Below are positions 18,386 to 29,241 of a DNA stretch of 64,000 nucleotides, piece after piece. Numbering within the stretch: position 1 is the first letter of the stretch; the number at the start of each line of letters is the position of its first letter. Under the pieces are notes generated by a model that ran no database searches, was not told the origin of the DNA, and saw only the letters and a program-made list of their open reading frames with translations. The DNA is from Thalassotalea marina (lineage in GTDB: Bacteria; Pseudomonadota; Gammaproteobacteria; Enterobacterales; Alteromonadaceae): assembly GCF_014656435.1 (NCBI RefSeq), contig NZ_BNCK01000002.1, positions 613,475 through 677,474 on the forward strand. The letters are read 5' to 3'. The translations under genes and the position numbers were made by a program.

Positions 18386-18502
18386 AAGCCCGCATTCTAC
18401 AAATAAAACTGTAGTCTTTCAACAATTTTAACTGTTGACTTATCTACAGTTTAAACTGTAACATTCAATCTTGTAACAGTTATTATTGTAACAGGAGACG
18501 GT
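18386..18502. promoter_or_regulatory. setR/croS operator-promoter region
   Basis: This 117-bp divergent region holds a perfect 16-bp palindrome TACAGTTTAAACTGTA at 18445-18460. Related half sites lie to both sides: ACTGTAG near 18409, AACTGTTG near 18430 and TGTAACAG near 18472 and 18488. In SXT this region carries several SetR operators and the promoters PR and PL; the spaced half sites agree with that. Confidence 0.8.
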
Positions 18503-18754
18503 ATGGAAGTGTTCAAAACGACACAAAAACATCTCCGCCGTGCCATTGACTTGGTCGGCGGGCAATCAGCATTAGCAAGAGCCATCAACTCAAAACAGCA
18601 AAACGTCTGGTTTTGGTTGAATAAATCAGGGCGTGTTCCCGCTGAATTCGTTTTACCCATCGAACAAGCTACGCAAGGACAGGTAACCCGATCTCAGTTA
18701 AGACCGGACATCTATCCCGAATGCCCAAGCGAGCTGAAAGCCAGTAACCAGTAG
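18503..18754 (+). CDS. croS: Cro-like regulator CroS
   Basis: An 83-aa YdaS/Cro-type HTH protein ('GGQSALARAINSKQQNVWFWL' spans the helix-turn-helix, residues ~19-40). It is the first gene rightward from the setR operator and takes the Cro position of the lambda-like switch. Preceded by a good ribosome site (AGGAGA at 18491-18496). Confidence 0.85.
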   Translation: MEVFKTTQKHLRRAIDLVGGQSALARAINSKQQNVWFWLNKSGRVPAEFVLPIEQATQGQVTRSQLRPDIYPECPSELKASNQ

Positions 18755-18809
18755 GATTAAGGGCAAATAATGGTCAGCATTTTACGTAAACACAAAAGCG
18801 AGTTCCTCC

Positions 18810-19679
18810 ATGCGTGATTATGGCAAGGTCTATACCCGCTTTTGGCTAAAGCAAAATGTTTTGTCCTGGAGTGACTCAGCGAAGTTGCTAGGACTGTATT
18901 TGCTTACATGCCCACATTGTAATTTGCTTGGCTGCTTTCGACTGCCGATTGGTTACGTTGCTTCTGACTTGAACTGGGATGAGCAACAGGTTGCCAAGAC
19001 GTTAAGTGAGTTAGAACAAGATCAGTTCCTGATTCGTTGCGAGGGATCTGGTTGGACTTTGATTCGAAGCTTTCTGAAGCACAACCCAATCGAAAACCCA
19101 AACCAAGGTAAGGCAGCCTTTCGGTTGCTTAAAGATGTACCTGCCGACTTCATTGGTATGGCATCGCTTTTGAAATCTCTTGCCGCTTTTCAAGCTCGGC
19201 TACCAGAAGAATTTTCATCATTGTTTATGCCTGATGGCAACCCGGTAAGGGACTCTCAACGGTCGGATGACTCTGAGAGAAGCAATAAACCAACAGTTAA
19301 AACTGTTGACCACATACAGTTTGAAGACTTCTGGGATGTACAAATACGCAAAGAAAAAAAAGCGAAAGCCAAAGAAGAATGGCTACGCATGGGCCTCAAT
19401 GAAGACCATGAACTCGCCTTGGAAGTGCTAACACGCTGGAAAGAGCAACGAGACAACCGATTACAGTATCAAGATCGGACTAAGACCCCTATGCCACATA
19501 ACTGGCTTTTAAACCGGCAATGGGAAGACGAGTACGTTCGCATTGATGAAGTACAGCAATCATCGACGAGCCTAAAGGGCAGCAATCACCAATTGAATAT
19601 TGAAGAAAGCAATCGCCGCATTGCTGAAAGCTGGGCCGGACCAGGTATTCGGGAGGTTCGTTCAAGTGCAGGAGGTTGA
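18810..19679 (+). CDS. phage-replication-like conserved ICE protein
   Basis: A 289-aa protein conserved by position between croS and the transglycosylase gene in SXT-type ICEs. The N-terminal ~100 residues look like a winged-helix DNA-binding domain of phage replication initiators ('SDSAKLLGLYLLTCPHCNLLGCFRLP', with two Cys), followed by a charged linker (140-175) and a C-terminal region with an aromatic 'PMPHNWLLNRQWEDE'. Its role in the ICE is unknown to me; a replication or regulatory role is inference. Confidence 0.65.
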   Translation: MRDYGKVYTRFWLKQNVLSWSDSAKLLGLYLLTCPHCNLLGCFRLPIGYVASDLNWDEQQVAKTLSELEQDQFLIRCEGSGWTLIRSFLKHNPIENPNQGKAAFRLLKDVPADFIGMASLLKSLAAFQARLPEEFSSLFMPDGNPVRDSQRSDDSERSNKPTVKTVDHIQFEDFWDVQIRKEKKAKAKEEWLRMGLNEDHELALEVLTRWKEQRDNRLQYQDRTKTPMPHNWLLNRQWEDEYVRIDEVQQSSTSLKGSNHQLNIEESNRRIAESWAGPGIREVRSSAGG

Positions 19680-20328
19680 TAAACGCGAGTTTGCTGAAGT
19701 TTGGGGAGCAGCTTGGGCCATGTATGGCAAAAGCGTATCACCACAATTGCTATCCATCGCATTTGAAGCCCTTCGTGCTTATAGCATTGAAGAAGTGCGA
19801 ATCGGTCTGACTCGGCATATTCAATCACCGGATACTGGGCAATTTTTTCCAAAGCCCGCTGACGTCATCAAGCATATCGACGGCAACTCAGGTTCAAGAG
19901 CCATGGTTGCTTGGAACAAAGTTGACAAGGCTGTTCGTCAGGTTGGCGCTTGGACATCCGTGATGTTTGACGATGCGCTTATCCACCGCGTGATTTCAGA
20001 CATGGGTGGATGGGTTGAACTCTGCAAGGTTGATGACAGGGAATACCCCTTTAAGCAAAAAGAGTTTTTAACACGCTACCAGGCTTACTTGCTACGGGAC
20101 GAAGTGGGTGAATACCCAAGGCTATTACAGGGTATTGCAGACCATCAGAACCAGCAAAAAGGATTTGATATGCAAGCGCCTGTTGCCGTAGGCGACTGGT
20201 CAAAAGCGGCACAAGTTTATACGAGAGGCATCGCCGACTTTAGCGCAGTGCCATTAAAAAGAATAAGCCCGAAAGCCATTCAGGCGCTTCTCGGAAATCA
20301 ATTAGAGGACAAAAATGAAAACGATTAA
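19666..20328 (+). CDS. conserved ICE hypothetical protein (DUF6475-like)
   Basis: A 220-aa protein starting at GTG 19666, chosen because a GGGAGG ribosome site lies 10 nt upstream; it overlaps the previous gene by 14 nt. The sequence begins 'VQEVDKREFAEVWGAAWAMYGK' and resembles the DUF6475 type found with phage replication genes. A likely partner of the upstream replication-like protein, as primosome components are often encoded in such pairs, but this is inference. Confidence 0.65.
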   Translation: MQEVDKREFAEVWGAAWAMYGKSVSPQLLSIAFEALRAYSIEEVRIGLTRHIQSPDTGQFFPKPADVIKHIDGNSGSRAMVAWNKVDKAVRQVGAWTSVMFDDALIHRVISDMGGWVELCKVDDREYPFKQKEFLTRYQAYLLRDEVGEYPRLLQGIADHQNQQKGFDMQAPVAVGDWSKAAQVYTRGIADFSAVPLKRISPKAIQALLGNQLEDKNEND

Positions 20329-20863
20329 AGCAAAAACCATTGCCCTAGTGATAGCCATGTCCGCAAGCACTTCAGTCTATGCGTTTCCGGGCTATCAGTG
20401 GGAAAAAGCAGCACAAAGCGTTGGTATTGATCCAGTCATGCTCTACGCCGTTGCCTTGGCTGAGTCGGCCTCACATCGTGGTCTCAACATGACCAGTCCA
20501 TGGCCATACGCAATTCGCAATGGTTCAAACGCAACCTACGCCAAATCTAAGACAGAAGCAGAGCAACTGTTAAACCAGGCACTGCAAGAGACTGAAAAAT
20601 ATCAGCTCGATATTGGCCTTATGCAAATCAATTTGCATTGGCATGGGCATCGGGTGAGCTCAGCAGCGGAACTGCTAGACCCCATCACCAACCTTACGGT
20701 CGGCTCAAGTATTTTGGCCGAAGCAATCAAGTCTTCACCAAATGATTTAGAGCTTGGCATAGGCCGCTATCACAGTTGGAACGAAGATCGTGCACGCTGG
20801 TATGGGCAAAGAGTGCTTTCTATCTATCGCAATATTTTACATGAACTGGAGGTCCGTCAATGA
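20315..20863 (+). CDS. lytic transglycosylase (SLT domain)
   Basis: A 182-aa exported protein with a signal peptide (residues 1-23, ending VYA) and an SLT lysozyme-like domain. The catalytic Glu lies in 'AVALAESAS' near residue 48, and 'DIGLMQINLHWH' near 100 is the family core. It would open peptidoglycan locally for the conjugation machinery. It overlaps the upstream gene by 14 bp and setD by 4 bp, so it is transcribed with setDC under SetR control. Confidence 0.92.
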   Translation: MKTIKAKTIALVIAMSASTSVYAFPGYQWEKAAQSVGIDPVMLYAVALAESASHRGLNMTSPWPYAIRNGSNATYAKSKTEAEQLLNQALQETEKYQLDIGLMQINLHWHGHRVSSAAELLDPITNLTVGSSILAEAIKSSPNDLELGIGRYHSWNEDRARWYGQRVLSIYRNILHELEVRQ

Positions 20864-21159
20864 CAACCAATCAACAAGACTTCTATCAATTAAATTTGGC
20901 GTACCTACACGCAGCACGTGAATTGGCGCGCATTGATCCGCAAGAGGCGGTCTTGCGCTTTGGACTTACACGCGACGTGGTGGATGCACTGATTAATGCC
21001 GGTGTTGACGACCTGCAACGAGTGGCGACCTCATCATTCATGCTGTTTCAACCAAGGGGTAACCAAAGCCAACTGATTGAGATGGTGAAGAGCAAAGGTA
21101 CAGGTATCCCAAGAATCGCTTATTTATTATCAACCCTAAACAACAAGGGGGATGCATGA
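20860..21159 (+). CDS. setD: FlhD-like transcription activator subunit SetD
   Basis: A 99-aa protein with the FlhD fold ('LNLAYLHAARELARIDPQEA' at residues ~12-31). In SXT-type ICEs, SetD and SetC form a FlhDC-like complex that switches on the int, xis and tra genes. Start and stop overlap the neighbours by ATGA-type junctions, so translation is coupled. Confidence 0.93.
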   Translation: MTTNQQDFYQLNLAYLHAARELARIDPQEAVLRFGLTRDVVDALINAGVDDLQRVATSSFMLFQPRGNQSQLIEMVKSKGTGIPRIAYLLSTLNNKGDA

Positions 21160-21689
21160 TTGATAACCTGTCCAAAAGTGAGCTGTTTACCCGAGCCTCG
21201 CTGCTTATTAAGTACGGATTTCGAACGACCATTATCGCGCTCGATACAGGTTTGCCAATCCACATTATCAGAAGGCTGCACAAAGAAGTGACTGGCAAGT
21301 CACCTTGTCCTGGTCAATTGCCAGAATCTGATGCCATCGTTAAAAGCAGAAGAGCCCTAGTTGAAGGCTCCCTGCTGATGGCGCTTTATGTCAATATTGG
21401 TGGTGATAATGTCTACAAGAAATTAAATATCGATGCTTTGATGAAGGCTTACGATGCGTACTTGGTTGCAAGAGAAGAGGCAGATCTTCCAGCTGAGATC
21501 CCCTGGAAAAAACTGACCATCAATGAAGGTTGGGTTCTAGCTCGTGATTTAAGATCACAGCTTGCATCCTTACACCGGTGTCGATGCGGCAGTCTGTATT
21601 TGACGGTATCTCAACAGCGCATTCAGCTTAAATGTCCTGTGTGTGAGATTATGGCCGAGCAAACCACTAGAGCACTTTTTGAGAACTAA
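21156..21689 (+). CDS. setC: FlhC-like transcription activator subunit SetC
   Basis: A 177-aa FlhC-family protein. The HTH-like region 'TIIALDTGLPIHIIRRLHKE' is near residues 26-46 and the C-terminal zinc site uses the Cys pairs in 'CRCGS' and 'CPVCE' (residues ~143-167). It works with SetD as the master activator of ICE transfer. It overlaps setD by 4 bp. Confidence 0.94.
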   Translation: MIDNLSKSELFTRASLLIKYGFRTTIIALDTGLPIHIIRRLHKEVTGKSPCPGQLPESDAIVKSRRALVEGSLLMALYVNIGGDNVYKKLNIDALMKAYDAYLVAREEADLPAEIPWKKLTINEGWVLARDLRSQLASLHRCRCGSLYLTVSQQRIQLKCPVCEIMAEQTTRALFEN

Positions 21690-21743
21690 CATGCTGATGC
21701 ATGATTTGATTGTGCACCGCCCGTGCACTTTGAGAGTACTAAG

Positions 21744-22175
21744 ATGATAAAATTACTTAAATCTTTACCAGCACGCTGCTGGTTTATATCACTGGGGCTT
21801 TTTCTGGCGACTTTGGCTGCGGCTCATTTTTTTCCCTCAGAAATATTAACGGCATCTGCCAAGTTAGCGGCTTTGCCATTTCTGATTTGCACCGTCGTTT
21901 TTTTCAGCTACTTGGGATTCAAAGCGACCTGTAATCCCATCGGACTTATAGCCATCATCACTATGCTTGTAGCAATCGCATATTGGCAAGCGAGTTGGAC
22001 AATTTTATGTGTCGGTTTAGCCTTCTTAGGCTTAAGCGGACTAATCCATTTATTTCAAAGACAACTGAAAGATACCGGTCGAGAACTAAGCCTGAGCGAA
22101 AAAAAATATTGGTACTGGGTAAACGAATTTGCAGATGGTCGCTCATCTATCCTCCCTAAAAAAACAAGGTCATAG
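21744..22175 (+). CDS. eex: probable entry-exclusion protein Eex
   Basis: A 143-aa inner-membrane protein with about four hydrophobic segments (residues ~10-30, 37-60, 66-85, 88-105) and a charged C-terminal tail. Size, membrane nature, orientation convergent to traG and position after setC match Eex of SXT/R391, which blocks entry of a second ICE of the same exclusion group by acting on donor TraG. I rely on position and topology, not on a confident residue-level match. I start at ATG 21744; an upstream in-frame codon would add seven residues. Confidence 0.65.
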   Translation: MIKLLKSLPARCWFISLGLFLATLAAAHFFPSEILTASAKLAALPFLICTVVFFSYLGFKATCNPIGLIAIITMLVAIAYWQASWTILCVGLAFLGLSGLIHLFQRQLKDTGRELSLSEKKYWYWVNEFADGRSSILPKKTRS

Positions 22176-22280
22176 TAAATTGACTGCTTTTTTACTTATA
22201 CTCAAAAAATTGATTGGCACTTTCGTACTACGAATGAAAAATGCCATTTCCATCAATGAATACGGATCAACTCAAGTTCG

Positions 22281-23963
<1,683 letters not shown>

Positions 23964-23991
23964 TCAAATAGTAGTCAGGCATTGCGTCGTG

Positions 23992-24405
23992 TTAAACAGC
24001 ACAGCTGTCATCATCACAGCGTTTATTCGCCGGTGAAAAAATATCCCAAAGCGATACGGCAACCATCAGGCCTAATGCTGAATAGGTGACATAGCTGCTC
24101 CAGCCGTACTGGAAAAACGGATAGAGCGATAACAGCAATAAAATGGGGCCGGCCACACCCAGCGCACTACGGTGCCATTGCCGGTGGCTGAACCAGCCAA
24201 GTCCGTTGAGTACCAAGGCAATCCAGGCAAACAGGGGTAATAGCGTGCTAACAAACAGACCTTCCCATTGGCTGAGAAAACCCAGTCCTACCGCAGCGCC
24301 CAGACTGGCAATGGCCGGGAAACACATGGCGCATCCCATAGCAGAAACCAGCGCGCCCAATGAGCTAATCTTATCGCCGAACCGGGTCAGTAACCGTATT
24401 AGCAT
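23992..24405 (-). CDS. merC: mercury transporter MerC
   Basis: A 137-aa inner-membrane protein with four hydrophobic segments and the mercury-binding Cys pair in 'SAMGCAMCFPA' (residues ~23-33), as in MerC. A second Cys group lies at the C-terminal tail (CDDDSC). It carries Hg(II) into the cytoplasm for MerA. Confidence 0.93.
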   Translation of the reverse strand: MLIRLLTRFGDKISSLGALVSAMGCAMCFPAIASLGAAVGLGFLSQWEGLFVSTLLPLFAWIALVLNGLGWFSHRQWHRSALGVAGPILLLLSLYPFFQYGWSSYVTYSALGLMVAVSLWDIFSPANKRCDDDSCAV

Positions 24406-24414
24406 TTCTATGCT

Positions 24415-24690
24415 TTACTCCTTGAGCGTTGACGGATAACCCGCGTTAGTGGTGGCTTCGGTCAGTGCTTTTACCGTGGTTTTTTCGTCGTCGAAGGTGA
24501 CCACCGCCAGTTTGGTCTTAAAGGTCACTTCGGCTTTACTGACGCCATCGACTTTTTGTAAGGCTTTTTCCACGGTAAAGGGACAGGTCACACAGTTCAT
24601 GGTTGGGACTTCCAAAGTAACTGTTTTCGGGGCAGCTAAAGCGTTCAGGCTGGTCAGTACGAACAGGGACATTAGGGCGAGTGTTTTCAT
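24415..24690 (-). CDS. merP: periplasmic mercury-binding protein MerP
   Basis: A 91-aa protein, the usual MerP length. A signal peptide covers residues 1-19 (ending LNALA), and the metal site reads 'MNCVTCPF'. It hands Hg(II) to MerT or MerC. I take ATG 24690, which gives a clean signal peptide, over an in-frame start six codons upstream. Confidence 0.95.
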   Translation of the reverse strand: MKTLALMSLFVLTSLNALAAPKTVTLEVPTMNCVTCPFTVEKALQKVDGVSKAEVTFKTKLAVVTFDDEKTTVKALTEATTNAGYPSTLKE

Positions 24691-24749
24691 AATTTTCTCC
24701 AAGAGCAAGCCATAAAGATTTAATCAAAATAAAAGGTTAGAAATCGTCA

Positions 24750-25097
24750 TCAGGCAAACCAGACAATCCAATAATTACTGGTGACTAAAACCAACGCAGT
24801 CAGTGCCGTTAACCAAAAGATCACCTGCCGACGTTTTCGCACTTGAGGAACTGCACAGGCGGTGCCTGGCTCACAGTCCTCGACGGGGCGATAGACCTTC
24901 CAGCCTGCGAAGCCAAATAAGGCTAAAACCAGCAGGATAAAAATGGGACGATAAGGTTCTAACAAGGTTAAATTACCAATCCAGGAGCCACTCACGCCTA
25001 GCAGCAACAAGACGAAAGGACCAGCGCAGCAAAGACCAGCGCCAATAGCGGCAATAACACCGCCGATGATTGGAAAGTTGGGATTACTTTTTGACAT
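24750..25097 (-). CDS. merT: mercury transporter MerT
   Basis: A 115-aa inner-membrane protein with three hydrophobic segments. The Cys pair 'GLCCAGP' near residue 22 in the first helix and the cytoplasmic Cys pair in 'CEPGTACAV' near 75 match MerT. First structural gene after the Pmer promoter. Confidence 0.95.
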   Translation of the reverse strand: MSKSNPNFPIIGGVIAAIGAGLCCAGPFVLLLLGVSGSWIGNLTLLEPYRPIFILLVLALFGFAGWKVYRPVEDCEPGTACAVPQVRKRRQVIFWLTALTALVLVTSNYWIVWFA

Positions 25098-25130
25098 AAC
25101 TCACTCTACTTATCGTACTTTAGTAAAACA

Positions 25131-25162
25131 AGCTTAAACCCCGTACCCAACTACGGAGTCAA
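25131..25162 (-). promoter_or_regulatory. Pmer promoter and MerR operator
   Basis: Read on the minus strand: -35 TTGACT (25162-25157), dyad CCGTAGTTGGGTACGG (25156-25141), then -10 TAAGCT (25136-25131), with a 20-bp spacer. This is the classic over-spaced MerR-controlled promoter. It lies between merR and merT although merR points the same way, so structural genes have their own inducible start. Confidence 0.88.
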
Positions 25163-25181
25163 GATAAAATTTGACTCATTA

Positions 25182-25571
25182 TTAATCTTCAGGAAGTAGG
25201 GAATCAATAATGGGACAGTGGGATTGGTTAGTATTAGAATTACACTCATTCAATAATTCTGTGAGAACGGTTTCTAAGCGGCGAAGACCTGCTATTTTGG
25301 CTTTCACACTTGCAAGCTTGTGTAAAGTCATTTCTTGCACTTCTATACAGGGAGTGTCATTAAGGCTGAGTAAATTGGAGATTTCTTCCAAAGTGAACCC
25401 AAGATCTTGGGAACGTTTAATGAATTTTATTCGGTTTAATGTTGCCAAAGGATAAAGTCGGTAGCCTAGATGCGGTTTTTCAGGTTTTTCTATAAGACCA
25501 CGTCGTTCGTAATAACGAACAGTCTCAACATTGATACTAGCTTGTTCGGCTAATTTTCCAATTGTGTACAT
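25182..25571 (-). CDS. merR: mercury-responsive regulator MerR
   Basis: A 129-aa MerR-family regulator. The N-terminal winged HTH ('TIGKLAEQASINVETVRYYE') is followed by a dimer helix, and the metal-sensing cysteines are in 'DTPCIEV' near residue 75, 'NECNSN' near 110 and 'SHCPI' near 118, the three positions expected for Hg(II). Unlike the Tn501/Tn21 type it is co-directional with merTPCA, an arrangement known for the pMERPH/R391 type of mer operon. Confidence 0.93.
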   Translation of the reverse strand: MYTIGKLAEQASINVETVRYYERRGLIEKPEKPHLGYRLYPLATLNRIKFIKRSQDLGFTLEEISNLLSLNDTPCIEVQEMTLHKLASVKAKIAGLRRLETVLTELLNECNSNTNQSHCPIIDSLLPED

Positions 25572-25574
25572 GTG

Positions 25575-25610
25575 ATATATTTCTCCGTATCTAAGTACGG
25601 AGAAATATAT
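25575..25610. promoter_or_regulatory. long palindrome upstream of merR, probable second MerR operator
   Basis: Two perfect 15-bp arms (25575-25589 and 25596-25610) around a 6-nt centre, containing CTCCGTA / TACGGAG, which resembles the dyad of Pmer. It ends 4 bp from the merR start, so it likely mediates autoregulation of merR. Confidence 0.7.
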
Positions 25611-25668
25611 CCCTATCTACGTAATTAAGCCATAAAACTTCGTTAGCCTTGAGCTTCTACTCCTTGTT

Positions 25669-28600
25669 TTATTTATTTCCTGATGCCTGGTTATATGCCC
25701 TAATATCGATCAAGTTGTTCTGAGCATAATCTCCCGCAAGGGATGCATTTGAGATCACTGCAATCTGCTTATCCACAAATGCTTTATCTTCATCAGACAC
25801 ACTGTCAGAGATGTAAGCGCCACTCTCATCCTTTTGACGATACTCATTTAGCATTTGCTCCCTTAGACCAAGCATTTCAGGCGACCAACTCGATGAGTCT
25901 TCAGAATTGAAAACGCGCCCCGCCAAACCTTCATTGAAAGCTTGAGCGAAAACTTGACTTTGAATCGGGGTCAATCCCATTCTCTGCCCTTCGCTGTATG
26001 CTTCCTGTTTAAAATCATCAGCATACTGCTCTAGAAACTCACCATATCGATTGTTAACTGCCGCACCGAATGCCCCCGCCAACATGGCTTCAGACTTAGT
26101 GCCCCAGTTTACTTCGGAGGCATACTGCGAACTCGATCCACTGTATGCATCATTAAACGCCGTCAATGGGTTTTCCAAAGAGGTTCCTGCATCAACGGCG
26201 GCTTTTAAGCCATCCCAGGTTGATTTGCTGGCCACAGTAGCGTTGTGCAAGAAACCTCGTGAGCCAGGATCTTCAAGCGCTTGTTCTTTGTAACTCTCAT
26301 AGTCTTCGCCAAAGTGATTCAGGGTATGCAGAGCTGCATCAGTATGCTTGCCACTGAAATCACCGATAGCACTGGCGCTGTTGAAGAACATTTCAGCACC
26401 TGAGACTCCGCTATCATCAGCCATAATGCGAGATCGCCACTGAGAGCCAGCTTCACTGTTGAGTCCAGATTGATAGGTACTTGTGTCAGAAGCTACGGCC
26501 TGCTGGGCTTGTTGCTGATGCGCATTCAGCTGTCCATCTACACCAGAAAGATTGGTTTGGTAAGCGGATTGAGCCGAATTGAACTGCGTTTGAACTGTTG
26601 CAGCATCCTCATAGCCTCCCAGAACACCGGATTCAACTTGGCTTTGAGTGCCACCAAAAGTAGGTGCAGTTGATGACAAGCCTTCATTAGAGCGTGGCTG
26701 AATAGATCGTAAATCGGCTCCGGTAGCCATGGCCATAACAGTCATTGCTGCTTGATAGTCATTGTCTCGTTCAGCGGGCGTCGAGGAGTTGCTATAGGTT
26801 AAAGACTCCATAGCTGCGGCCACATACGCCTGATTATCATCAGGTAGCAAGCGCTGATACATTGGAAGGTTTTCACGTAATCGGTTACCTGCTTCAACAT
26901 GCTGGTTCATATAGCGACCTAAATAATCCATGACTTCAGGATTATCCGCTGCTAATCGAGTTAACGTCGCACCATCCGTGTTCCTTTGTCCTGATAGACT
27001 GTAGCTGGCCTGATCAAGCTCACTAAAGCGGTTTGATGCCGTGATAACGTCTTGTGCTGAACTCTGAAGTGACTGATAGTCTTGGTTAGACAACGACATT
27101 TCAACGCCAGAACGTCTTGAATCTGAAAGGTCCTTAACCATTGCATCGCGATACTCAGCACGTCGTGAATCACTCGATGCCAAGCTTTGCATCTCCCCAG
27201 TGAGCGTATTTGCGGTCGTAGATCGAGAACTGCCTTCTGACGACTCAACTTGGCCACTAAAGTTTCCACCTAAATCCAAGCCTGCTCGTAGCCGTGATAT
27301 TTTTGGCACTCTTGAGGATTCAGGCTTATCGACTCCAGGCAAGTTACCTTGTGGGGAGTCATTCCCCCCTGTACCAAGTAATCTTCCCAAGAACCCTTTA
27401 TCTGCTACTTCTTTATCACCGGTATTTGTAATGGTTCCATCTCCACCGACCCTTAGGCCTCCCGATAACACGCCCGATACCAAGCCACGTACAGCGTCTT
27501 TTTTATCGTCTCCGAAACCATACCGTGTTTGCAGGTCATCAGTAACCTGATTAACAACGGCGCTAGATGCGGAATTAGAAGAACCGATCTGACGTCCAAC
27601 TGAAGACAGGTTGTCGTAACTTAGCTTTTCACCAAAGGTTCGACTCATGGTATTGCCAACCTGACGGCTAAAGGCTTGAGTTGCCTGAGTCATGGATTCT
27701 TTTGCAGAGCCGACCATTGAACCCACCGCATTTCCGACAGAGAAACTGCTAAGTAGGTTTGACGCGCCGGTCATAGCAGAACCAGTGAGGGCTGAATTTT
27801 GGAACATTGACTGTGATTGCATCACCGGGGCATTTTTCGCGACATCTGGACTTGCCATCTTTTCATCAATGGCATCACCGTTTTGAAGACGTCCAGCCAA
27901 GTGGGTTGCAGTTATTGCTGAGCCATACACGAGCATGAGCGAAATTGCCGGAACACTCGACGCCAACATGCCGCCAGTAGCTATCCAGGTTTGCAGCACT
28001 GAATCCATCTGCATCATCCCAGCAAAAGATGGCACTTCTGTACCTGCAAAGGCATCAAGAGCCGACATTTTCCCTGCAACGGTTAAATGAATATACAGGT
28101 TAATGATAGCCATGACAGGCATCCAAAGTTGAATCCAAAGCAGGATTAACAAGTACTTCCCAGCCATTCGCATCCCGATTTGGCCAAGGGCTATCACAAA
28201 GGCCATCAAAGGGGTGATGGCGTAAATGAAACCCTCAAAAAACGTCATCATCGGACGAACGATACTTTGGAAAAGAGTCTGCTCCGCCGCCCATTGTGTA
28301 TTGCGCTGTTCAATCGCTTGATTAACCATAACGGCGGCGGTGAAAGCTTGATCATCCATATACTTGCCCGTCACGCTTTGCTCATAAATAGGCAAAAGCA
28401 CTGACGCGGTCATGTACTCTTGGGTGTTAACCGAAGCCAAACCAAGGTTATTCAGTGCATTTCGGATCACGTCATCAGTGTCAGTGGCTGACGAAGTCCC
28501 CAATGAGGCTGACAGAACCTGTTTAAGCCTCGGAATGAAGGTTGATTCTGTCATGAGTTTCAGTTGGCTATAGGCATCGGTGCAGTCCAGATCGCTACTG

Positions 28601-29238
28601 CTACCACTGAGCATGATGCGTGTGCCATATATGCGCGAATCAAACCTAATCGCAGTCATCGGGTTAGGATCACTCAGCACCTGATCTAGGTTCTTTTGGC
28701 CGATGTCGATGCCAATCAAGGTGCATTCTTTGATGTAGTTAAACCACGATTGCTCGATATCTGAGCCACCGACACGATTTGCATCACCCAACCCCGAGCG
28801 ATCCATCACCTGTTTTCTCACTTTAATCAGTGACTGTAAACTGGATGCAAAGCCGTATTCCGTCATGGCGGGAGTTGAGAACGCCGTTTCAAACAATCGC
28901 GTGATTTGAAAGCCGACAGTTGAAATCGTACTGCCTGCGGCAGCAACACCGATGGGCACATTATCAACCACTCGAACTTGTCCCGTGTACGCATCCTCAA
29001 TGCTCACTCGGGTACTGGGTCCAAACATGGTTGCAAAGACTAACCATGAGACTAAAACGTGTTGAAAGTTAATGCCACGACCGCCTTGCATTAAGGCCTG
29101 AACAGAGACCATCAATACCCCAATGAGCAAGCCAATGCGAACCATTGAAGTAAAGTCGCCTGTACCAGTAATCATCGCGACAGCGTTCAAGACCTGCTCT
29201 AAAAATGCCGAATCCCCGATGGAATAGATCTCCCACAT
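25669..29238 (-). CDS. traG: conjugative transfer protein TraG
   Basis: A 1189-aa inner-membrane protein of the F-type mating system. Hydrophobic segments lie near residues 35-55, 75-95, 335-360, 365-385 and 420-445; the long C-terminal part is polar, Ser/Gln-rich and probably periplasmic. In F it works in mating-pair stabilisation and pilus assembly, and in SXT/R391 it is the donor-side target of exclusion. It follows traH by 3 nt (stop to start), as traH follows traF, so the three form one operon. Confidence 0.95.
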   Translation of the reverse strand: MWEIYSIGDSAFLEQVLNAVAMITGTGDFTSMVRIGLLIGVLMVSVQALMQGGRGINFQHVLVSWLVFATMFGPSTRVSIEDAYTGQVRVVDNVPIGVAAAGSTISTVGFQITRLFETAFSTPAMTEYGFASSLQSLIKVRKQVMDRSGLGDANRVGGSDIEQSWFNYIKECTLIGIDIGQKNLDQVLSDPNPMTAIRFDSRIYGTRIMLSGSSSDLDCTDAYSQLKLMTESTFIPRLKQVLSASLGTSSATDTDDVIRNALNNLGLASVNTQEYMTASVLLPIYEQSVTGKYMDDQAFTAAVMVNQAIEQRNTQWAAEQTLFQSIVRPMMTFFEGFIYAITPLMAFVIALGQIGMRMAGKYLLILLWIQLWMPVMAIINLYIHLTVAGKMSALDAFAGTEVPSFAGMMQMDSVLQTWIATGGMLASSVPAISLMLVYGSAITATHLAGRLQNGDAIDEKMASPDVAKNAPVMQSQSMFQNSALTGSAMTGASNLLSSFSVGNAVGSMVGSAKESMTQATQAFSRQVGNTMSRTFGEKLSYDNLSSVGRQIGSSNSASSAVVNQVTDDLQTRYGFGDDKKDAVRGLVSGVLSGGLRVGGDGTITNTGDKEVADKGFLGRLLGTGGNDSPQGNLPGVDKPESSRVPKISRLRAGLDLGGNFSGQVESSEGSSRSTTANTLTGEMQSLASSDSRRAEYRDAMVKDLSDSRRSGVEMSLSNQDYQSLQSSAQDVITASNRFSELDQASYSLSGQRNTDGATLTRLAADNPEVMDYLGRYMNQHVEAGNRLRENLPMYQRLLPDDNQAYVAAAMESLTYSNSSTPAERDNDYQAAMTVMAMATGADLRSIQPRSNEGLSSTAPTFGGTQSQVESGVLGGYEDAATVQTQFNSAQSAYQTNLSGVDGQLNAHQQQAQQAVASDTSTYQSGLNSEAGSQWRSRIMADDSGVSGAEMFFNSASAIGDFSGKHTDAALHTLNHFGEDYESYKEQALEDPGSRGFLHNATVASKSTWDGLKAAVDAGTSLENPLTAFNDAYSGSSSQYASEVNWGTKSEAMLAGAFGAAVNNRYGEFLEQYADDFKQEAYSEGQRMGLTPIQSQVFAQAFNEGLAGRVFNSEDSSSWSPEMLGLREQMLNEYRQKDESGAYISDSVSDEDKAFVDKQIAVISNASLAGDYAQNNLIDIRAYNQASGNK

Positions 29239-29241
29239 GAC

